This document shows, in pieces, positions 56,585 to 64,000 of a DNA stretch of 64,000 nt. The position numbers and the translations under genes are program-made. The DNA is taken from assembly GCA_001600455.1 (NCBI GenBank), contig BCKC01000004.1:2902915-2966914 (forward strand), written 5' to 3'. Position 1 is the first letter of the stretch. The number at the start of each line of letters is the position of its first letter. The notes below the pieces were generated by a model that was not told the DNA's origin, did not search any database, and saw nothing but the letters and a program-made list of their open reading frames with translations. This stretch comes from Endocalyx cinctus. Its lineage: Eukaryota > Ascomycota > Sordariomycetes > Amphisphaeriales > Apiosporaceae.

Positions 56585-58949
56585 ATGGCGTTAGATCGAG
56601 ACAGCTTCAACCGCCAGTCACTTGGCCCGTCGCTTAATGCGAATGTGAAGCAGGTATGTTGTCAATTCACATCACGAGCTTACAGAGCGCATATTCTGCC
56701 GCATTTCCTTCTTTTTCCTCAATTGTAAAACGCTGCACTGAGAGCTCGTATATGTCATGTTTGCGACTTTGTTTCTTTCGTTCTTTCTTCTTTTTTTCAC
56801 AACTTGCATATAGCTTGGCCGTCATTACTATTCATAGCCTCGCTCCTCATTTCTCGAATATTCTTCGAAAGGATCATCCAATCACCTAAGATGGAATCCC
56901 GCAAAAGATCCAAGACTGGTTTCACACTGACAGCTATCTTGCAGGCGCGCGTTCTTATGGTTGGTGCTGGAGGAATCGGATGCGAACTACTAAAGAACCT
57001 TGTACTTACCGGCTTCCGCGAAATTCACATTGTCGACCTCGATACGATAGACCTGAGTAACCTGAATCGCCAGTTCCTATTCCGACATGAACACATAAAA
57101 AAGTCGAAAGCTCTGGTAGGCCAATAAATAGGGGTTGAAGTCGTGAAAAATTATGCGTTCATGATATTGATTATTTCGCAGGTAGCTAAGGAGACAGCTC
57201 AAAAGTTTAATCCAAACGTCAATATTGTCGCACACCATGCAAACATCAAGGACTTGCAATTCAGTATCGACTGGTACAAGGGCTTCAACATCGTCTTCAA
57301 TGCGTTAGACAACCTCGATGCAAGAAGACACGTGAACAGAATGTGCTTGGCTGCCGATATTCCATTGATCGAAAGCGGAACGACAGGTTTCAATGGTCAG
57401 GTTCAGGTCATTAAACGGGGTGTGACCGCATGCTACGACTGTACAGCCAAAGAAACACCCAAATCTTTCCCCGTTTGCACAATTCGCAGCACGCCTAGCC
57501 AACCTATACACTGCATAGTTTGGGCCAAGAGCTACCTTCTCAACGAGATCTTTGGTACGAGCGAAGACCAGGTTACATTTGATCATTCGGAAGATGCGGA
57601 GAATGCTAAGGAGATCGCCGAGTTGCAGAGGGAATCTGAAGCTTTGAGGAAGATCAGAGAGTCGGTCGGCACAGATGCCTTTCCCCAAATGCTCTTCGAC
57701 AAGGTTTTCAACACAGATGTCGAACGATTACGCTCAATGGAGGATATGTGGAAGTCGAGAACTAAGCCCGAGCCGTTTAAGTATGACGAATTGATGACCA
57801 AGGCCTCTGAAGCAATGCCCTCTCAGGAACTGAAGGATTCTGTCGTACGAGACGGCCAAAAGGCCTGGTCTTTGGAGGAAAATCTGATCGTTTTCAATGA
57901 CAGCTTAAAGCGCCTCAGCCAGCGCATGCTAGAATTGCATAAGAATCATGGTGCCACATCACCCCAAGCAACTATTACATTTGATAAGGATGACCAGGAC
58001 ACGCTCGACTTTGTCGCCGCAAGCGCCAATATCAGATCATTCGCCTTTCATATCGAGAACAAGTCAAGATTTGATATTAAACAGATGGCCGGTAACATCA
58101 TTCCCGCCATAGCTACGACTAATGCGATAGTAGCAGGTCTCTGCGTCCTCGAGTCCTTCAAAGTCCTTAGAGGGGAGATTGACAAGGCTCCGGAGGTAAG
58201 TTAGCCACAACATTCAATTCATAGAACTAAATTAATTCTCATCTGTCAGGTTTTCTTGACACCATTCGGGAACCAGAGACTACTAGCGCCAGATCGACCA
58301 CGCCACCCAAATCCAGATTGTCCTGTCTGCAGTGGACCTCAAACTCTTGTCTATGTTGATCTATCGAAAGCAACGCTGAATGACCTGGTTGAGGACTTCG
58401 TCAGATTACAACTAGGTTACGGAGAGCGGGAGATCGCGGTAACCAGCGAAGCCGGCCTGCTTTGCGACCCTGACGAGACAGATAACATGGAGAAAAAGCT
58501 GAGCGATCTTGGCATTACACAGAATAGTTTTATTACTATTACGGATGAATCTGACGAGGATGCTTTCGTCAACATGATACTTGGCATCCAACAAGCGTAT
58601 GTTTGAGCCATTCCCTCCTCATTTCCCCTTTCTGCTTGTTTCGAAGACACAAGACAACTAAATTTACATGCATTTTAGCGAGGATCTCGCCTCACTTGCG
58701 GAGAAGCCAATCAAGGCCCTCGAACCAGATAAAACGCCAGAGATACCACGTAAACCCAAAAAGGAAGCAACTACCGAGACTAACGGAGTTGAAAAGCACG
58801 GCCTCGATACTGAGCCGGCAACGGTGGTGGGTATGAAAAGAGCAAGAGCCGAAGACAGCGAGGAAGCACCAAAGAAGCGGAGAACGATGCCTACTAAGAA
58901 CGACGATGTAGTCATCATTGAGGATGAGGCGCCTATTGTTCTAGACTAA
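56585..58949 (+). CDS. UBA2: SUMO-activating enzyme catalytic subunit UBA2
   Basis: Forms the heterodimeric SUMO E1 with AOS1 and transfers SUMO to UBC9. Exons 56585-56653, 56945-57115, 57182-58195, 58250-58596 and 58679-58949 give 623 aa. The ATP-binding motif [14 protein letters not shown] and [17 protein letters not shown] are intact. The catalytic Cys is in [16 protein letters not shown], about residue 179. Zinc-binding pairs CYDC and CPVC are present, followed by a ubiquitin-fold domain. The tail has a basic NLS-like KKRR and a hydrophobic-acidic VVIIEDE that fits a SUMO-interacting motif. Intron 1 is unusually long at 291 nt, but homologues run straight from the first exon into ARVLMVG. 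Its stop lies only 23 bp from the stop of the convergent SDR gene. Confidence 0.96.
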
Positions 58950-58972
58950 TATAGAATGCGGCTAGTTCCTTG

Positions 58973-60031
58973 TTATGTTGCGCTTAAGCCTCCGTCGATA
59001 TTGAGGACGCAATTGTGTGCATATGGATTTTTAGCAAGAAAAGCGGCTGCATCAGCCACCTCCTCACCGAGGCCCAAACGGCCTAGGGGAATGTCCGCTT
59101 TCAAAGTGTTCTCGGGTAAGTCTACGCGAGAAATGTATATCAGTAATGTATTGTATGGAAGTCGGAATCGGCAACAAGGTTTTGAAGGATGATCAAAAAG
59201 GATGGGTTCAGTGAGCAAGAGGGGAAATGAAGGTATACCTTGTGTCATATCGGTCTGAATATATCCTGGCAAGAGGACATTTGTTCGAATACCGGCCCTT
59301 CCCACTTCTAGGGCCAGTGACCTAGATAGAGCTAAATAGAGTCAGCTTATTTTTCTGAGCAATGCGATATAACGAGACTTGTTTCAATCTCTCAATCCCA
59401 AGGCGTACCAATGATGCCGGCCTTTGAGGCGGCGTATACCGCGGCTCCTTTACCCCCTTTAATCGCCAATAAACTCGAAATGTTGATGATGCAACCTAGG
59501 ATTGGCATAAGCATGACGTCGACGAAGATATGAAATTGGTCAAGTTTTGATTACCATTCTTTTGACGTATCAACTTCCCTGTAAAGGCCTGGCAACTTAA
59601 GGCGGTACCGGTGAGATTGGTCTCTATGATATTCTTCATATCATCGTGACTAGTCCTGACGAAGAGTGAATTTTGACTAATACCGGCACCGTTGACCAAG
59701 ACGTCGAGGGCTTGCTGTGAACAGTTTTATTAGCGTTTTCGCTATTCCTTATAACATGTTTAAGAAAACTTACCCCTCGCATATCACTAACGAGGTCGGA
59801 CCATTTACCGGGGTCGGTAACATCCATCGACACATAGCCATGAGGTCTCTGCGAGGCAGTAGTGTCTCTAACCGGGGCCAGACTACGGACCGCGTCGGAG
59901 AGCCGGTTCTCGTCCCGGCCGATCAGCGTACATGACGCACCCTCGGTTGCGAACCGCTGAGCAATGGCAAGACCGATGCCTCGACTACCGCCGGTGATTA
60001 TGCAATGCTTGCCGAGAAGGGAATATAACAT
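58973..60031 (-). CDS. OAR1: Short-chain dehydrogenase, 3-oxoacyl-ACP reductase-like
   Basis: Minus-strand exons 60031-59774, 59714-59555, 59495-59409, 59331-59239 and 59121-58973 (248 aa), all four introns in frame. Classical SDR features: cofactor motif TGGSRGIG at residues ~13-20, VNGAG, the Ser of INISS, the YAASK catalytic pair, and NVLLPGYIQTDM after it. The GRDENR loop and PLGRLGLGEEVADAAAFLA with a terminal NIDGG are typical of FabG/OAR1 enzymes. In fungi these reduce 3-oxoacyl-ACP in mitochondrial fatty acid synthesis. The N-terminus is short, with no obvious presequence, so location and exact substrate remain inferred. Confidence 0.88.
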
Positions 60032-61027
60032 GATAAGGGGGCGTCACATAATAAATACCAAAAGCTATGAAAATTGGAAAAAGGTTAGCTTATATAAGCT
60101 TATATTATACCTGTACGAGTACCTAGGGCTGCTAGGGCTGCTAGGTACATGTCCAGGTGTCTACTGTGTACTGTGTAAGTATATTATAGTGAGATTACCT
60201 AACCGACATGCCGACATTAATGACATACATATACCAAGGGCTGCTAGGTACAAGTAAATAGTACAAAGTCTGATAGTACACGGATGCCTAAATAGGATGA
60301 CCTTAGGGGGCAGTTGGGGTGTTAGGGATGATGTTAAAAAGCCTGTATACACTAACCTAAAAGGATAAATAAGGTAGTGTACCTAGCAGCCTAGGTAATT
60401 ACTACACTCTTGGCTGCGCAGGTCGTATGTGTATGTTGTATATGTAACAGTAACGTTAATATTAGGAATTGAGATGGTGGGGGAGCGGAAGTCGACGAAT
60501 AAAGTCAAGTTATTATAAGATCCCTTAAGGTAACTGTTTGTCGGTTAATTTTTATTTTGTTTTATAAATTTTGCTCGGTCTTTTTGAGATTATAACTATC
60601 GTCTACTACCACCTACTACTTGACTTAGTCAACCGATGACTTAATAGAAGACGAAGTAGCAGAGAGGAAAAGAGGAAAAAAAGAAATCCAGATTTTTTTA
60701 AGATAATAAAAGACGACGACCAAGTTTTTAAATCCTTTCAAATATCTTTTAATATTTTATATTTTTTATAGGTATTCTTAAATTCTGTTTAATTATCTGT
60801 CATTATTCATAACACTCAAAACGTACGTAACATTAAAAAAAAAAAAAAAAAAACGAAAACAAGTAACAATTTTGTGAATTGGCGAACCCATTCAGTAGCG
60901 ACAATTCGATGCTCGGCTTGTCGAAGCGCCAACCTTCACCACCACCATCTCTTTTTCCCTCGCATCTCACCCTACCACCTTAATCCATGATACAACCACG
61001 ATCCACGAGAGTCCATACTCAAGCCAG
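60032..61027. promoter_or_regulatory. Divergent promoter region of the SDR and phosphatase genes
   Basis: It contains repeated GGGCTGCTAGGTAC and TACCTAG words between 60115 and 60400, and A runs near 60836-60853. No gene seen; the right end just before 61028 is pyrimidine-rich. Confidence 0.5.
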
Positions 61028-63177
61028 ATGACTACGAGTAGCAAGATCTTCGCCAATGGCAGCGCATCCGGCGCCGAGGTCATCAGTTCAACCTGTGACC
61101 CCAAGATTAAAGGAATAAAAGTCGATACCACCATTGAGATTAAAGAAGAAAAGAAAGAACCTGTCATTGACGCCGGCTTGAAGAGCTTAGACCACTGTAC
61201 GTGTCTTCTTTCTTTTCTCTTCCTCTCTCTTTTCTTATTTACTCGTCTCGACCACTCGTAATGGAGGGGCGAAGTGGAAATGGCTATTATGGAAATAGTC
61301 GGTGATTTTGTTTGGATTCTCACATGGCGATATGAAATACTGAAAAACATCGTCGCTGGCAGACAAACGCGCGCTTCCGAAATGGCGATATGAAATGCGA
61401 CAGTCGGTTCTCCCGCTCGTGAGGTGGGAGACTCCTTATCTAGCCTGGCTCCAGGCCAAGCTGCGATCTCCCGCGCTCGACAGCTACTTCGCCATTACCG
61501 CCAACCTCGGCACACATACCTTCTTCATGATAGGATTGCCCATTATGTTCTGGTGTGGATTTACTGAATTCGGAAAAGGGTATGTTTCCTACATGATTGC
61601 GCCCTCACGATGCATACACGATCTTTTTTTCACTCGTCGCGCGGAAGCAGCGGAAGAAGAGATAAAATCACTAACGCCACTCTTTTTAGTATCGTTCATA
61701 TCCTTGCCTCGGGCGTCTTCTTCTCCGGTTTCGTCAAAGACTTCTTCTCCTTGCCGCGACCGCTTTCGCCGCCGCTCCACCGTATCACCATGTCGGGCTC
61801 GGTCGCGCTCGAGTACGGGTTTCCGTCCACTCATTCCGCCAACGCCGTCTCGGTCGCCGTCTACGCCGTTCTCTGCCTCTGGTCACCGGATAACGCCTTT
61901 CAGCCCAAGACGAAGTTCGCGCTCGAGATGCTGTCCTATTTCTATGCCGTCAGCATCGTGTTCGGGCGCCTGTACTGCGGCATGCACGGCTTCGTCGACG
62001 TGATCGTCGGCGGCATCATGGGCGCCGCCATCTCCTTCGTCGAGTTCTACTACGGCCCCGCGCTGGAGAGCTTCCTGCACGACAGCAACTGGACCGGCGT
62101 CTGCGCCGTCGTGCTCGCCATCATCGTGCTCGTCCGGATCCACCCGGAACCGGCCGACGACTGCCCGTGCTTCGACGACAGCGTCGCCTTCGCCGGCGTC
62201 GTCATGGGCCTCGAGCTCGGCACCTGGCACTTCGCGCGGTCCTCGTTCGCCTCCATCGCGTTCGACCTCGAGGCCATGGGCTGGCCGGCCGTCATCGCGC
62301 GGATCGTGTTCGGCGTGCTCGTCATCTTCGCCTGGCGGGAGGTGGCCAAGCCGACGCTGCTCAAGTGCCTGCCGCACATGTTCCGCCTCATCGAGACGTG
62401 GGGGCTCAGCCTGCCCCGGCGCTTCTTCATGCCGGCGTCGGAGTACAAGAACATACCGCTCCGGATCCGCGTCGACAACGTGATGCCGAGCGTCAGCGAC
62501 CTGCCCAACCTCATCACGGCCGTCCGCCACCCGCGCCGCGGCAGGTCCGTCTCGGTCGGCCCGCAGAGCGCCGCCGACGCGTACGAGACCCTGGCGTACC
62601 GGGAGCGCCGGCGGCGGGAGAGCATCGGCAGCAACGGCAGCCTCCGCAGCAAGCAGAGCATCCAGGATCTCCGGTCGCCCGAGGACCCGACGGCGAGGAG
62701 TTCGGCGATCAGCGGCGGTAGCGGCGGTGATAAGGCGCTACCACCCCCTCGAGGGGAAACGCCGGCCGATTTCGAAAGGCAGATGGGCGAGGGGACCGTC
62801 GTCCTCTCCCCGATCGATATGCCGCAGGACGGCGAGGCGGACGGCGAGCCCGATATGTGCGTCAGCAGGAGGCAGGACGAGCTGGGCGAGAAGGAGGTCT
62901 TCTCTAAGTTGATGAAACCGCGCGTTAGGTACGATGTTGAGGTGGTTACTAAACTAATTGTATATACTGGTGAGTACACTCTTATCCACTGCCCAAACGT
63001 TTTCTTCTCTCTCTTCCACTTCCTTTTCTCTTTTCTATTTACCCAAGTGTAAGGGAAGTTGTTTGCTAACGTGAGAGTTTTTACGTATTTTCCGCAGGTA
63101 TCGCTTGGCTCGCTTGCGAAGGTGTGCCTGTAATACTCGAATTTATCCCCGGTCTGGGTACTGGACACTTCGTGTAG
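61028..63177 (+). CDS. LCB3: Long-chain-base-1-phosphate phosphatase
   Basis: ER membrane lipid phosphatase that dephosphorylates sphingoid base phosphates. Exons 61028-61196, 61363-61579, 61690-62969 and 63098-63177 (581 aa). The three PAP2-superfamily signatures are present: KDFFSLPRP, YGFPSTHSANA and SIVFGRLYCGMHGFVDVIVG. Several hydrophobic helices surround them. DHYKRALPKWRYEMRQ and LVRWETPYLAW across the first splice match yeast Lcb3/Ysr3-type proteins. After about residue 410 the chain is a Ser/Arg-rich cytosolic tail. A small last exon adds a final hydrophobic segment ending GTGHFV. The intron just before exon 2 contains a 15-bp copy of exon sequence (see findings). Confidence 0.95.
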
Positions 63178-64000
63178 AAAAAATAAATCCCGCCAAGGAC
63201 GGACTGAACAGGACAAAAAAAGGCCTTTCAAATGGGAGGACGAGATGAGATACGGTAATGAATTACTTCTACTTCTTTTTAATAATTCGATTCTTGAACT
63301 TCTTTATTAATTTATTTATTTACTTACTTACTTGTTCATATGCATATATATATAATACATATATATATCTCATTCTTCTTAAGCTTTCGTCCCTTCTTGT
63401 TTTGAGAGAAAGGATAGGGACGAATTGTCCATGATAGAATAAAGCCAGAGCATGTTTATCTTTTACTACGTAGGAAATATCGAATCCCCAGGTTTTTCTG
63501 TGATATGTTTGATCAATTTGGGTAAGGTATCGTTATTATTATCCTCCTTAATAGGTAGCGTCTCGAATGTAAAGATGTGCCATCATAACTATAAGTTATC
63601 TATCTACTCATTTCATCTATTGAAATGCTTACCGGCAAAGAAAGAAAGAGACAAAGGCAACTCGTATTCGCCTTCTAAATCATCTCGTCTATAGGCACGT
63701 ATCCTCGCTCCTCTCCTGCATATTCAGGTATTTCATGTCGTAAAACATAGAGCCGGGAGGATTTTCAGGGCCGCTAGAAATTTTGGTATAGTTGCGGGGA
63801 AGGAAGAGAAGTGCATACATATTTTCGTCGTTAGTCGGCAGGCCTATCCCAACCGTCTAACGTCTCATACATAAACACTAGGGAAGATGCCGGTACACCG
63901 ATCAATGCTTCTTGACGAGGAGTAGACTTCACAGTGCAATTTATAGGTAATGATATCTGGGTTTATCTATCTCGTAAGACGTATCCGGTAGTAGTATCCA
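63178..64000. other. 3' flank of the phosphatase gene to window end
   Basis: AT-rich, with a TTTA/CTTA microsatellite and an AT repeat around 63300-63370. No gene supported; short frames have no motif. Confidence 0.5.

Noticed and set aside
62050..63231. 393-aa minus-strand open frame (and 215-aa companion)
   Set aside because: Antisense shadow of the LCB3 phosphatase exon; Ser/Arg-rich and without domain features.
1..64000. CRISPR arrays or bacterial operon signals
   Set aside because: Intron-rich fungal DNA; no regularly spaced direct repeats of the CRISPR type were seen.

Overview
The window is nuclear DNA of a filamentous ascomycete. Genes have short introns (mostly 50-130 nt) with GTRNGT-type donors, CTRAC-like branch sites and YAG acceptors. 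Several gene families here are typical of Pezizomycotina: an NLR-like STAND NTPase, an ankyrin-bearing subtilase, small secreted proteins and calcipressin. Sordariomycetes is the most likely class, but the genus cannot be named from sequence alone. I rebuilt exon structures by hand, and every multi-exon model below keeps one reading frame to its stop codon.

Left part (1-20 kb), mostly housekeeping: mitochondrial Phe-tRNA synthetase with a previously hidden presequence exon, calcipressin, a 1614-residue AT-hook protein, proteasome lid subunit RPN6, a membrane-anchored SGNH hydrolase and a small ankyrin protein. Large AT-rich gaps with microsatellites lie between them.

Middle part (21-50 kb), accessory island: a 9-exon NLR-like protein (alpha/beta-hydrolase-like domain, P-loop NTPase, long ankyrin array, SPRY), an unrecognised 317-residue protein, and a subtilisin-like protease with a large N-terminal region. 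These are followed by a secreted protein resembling only the C-terminal part of fungal GH18 chitinases, a secreted HELLH metalloprotease-like protein, an ABM-like protein, a secreted amidohydrolase, a transcription-factor-like protein without a visible zinc cluster and a small secreted protein. Two nested inverted repeat pairs bracket parts of this block: 168 bp at 21.5 and 46.8 kb, and 61 bp at 31.3 and 41.9 kb. A Ty3-type integrase relic lies at its right edge.

Right part (51-64 kb), compact housekeeping block: SPC25, POLD4, queuosine-salvage glycosylase (Qng1 family), SUMO E1 subunit UBA2, a 3-oxoacyl-ACP-reductase-like SDR and a long-chain-base-1-phosphate phosphatase.

The island's NLR and subtilase are families that recur in fungal non-self recognition. 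The NLR hydrolase domain has Gly where the nucleophilic Ser should be, so it may act as a scaffold or sensor rather than an enzyme. A functional link among the island genes is inferred from proximity only.
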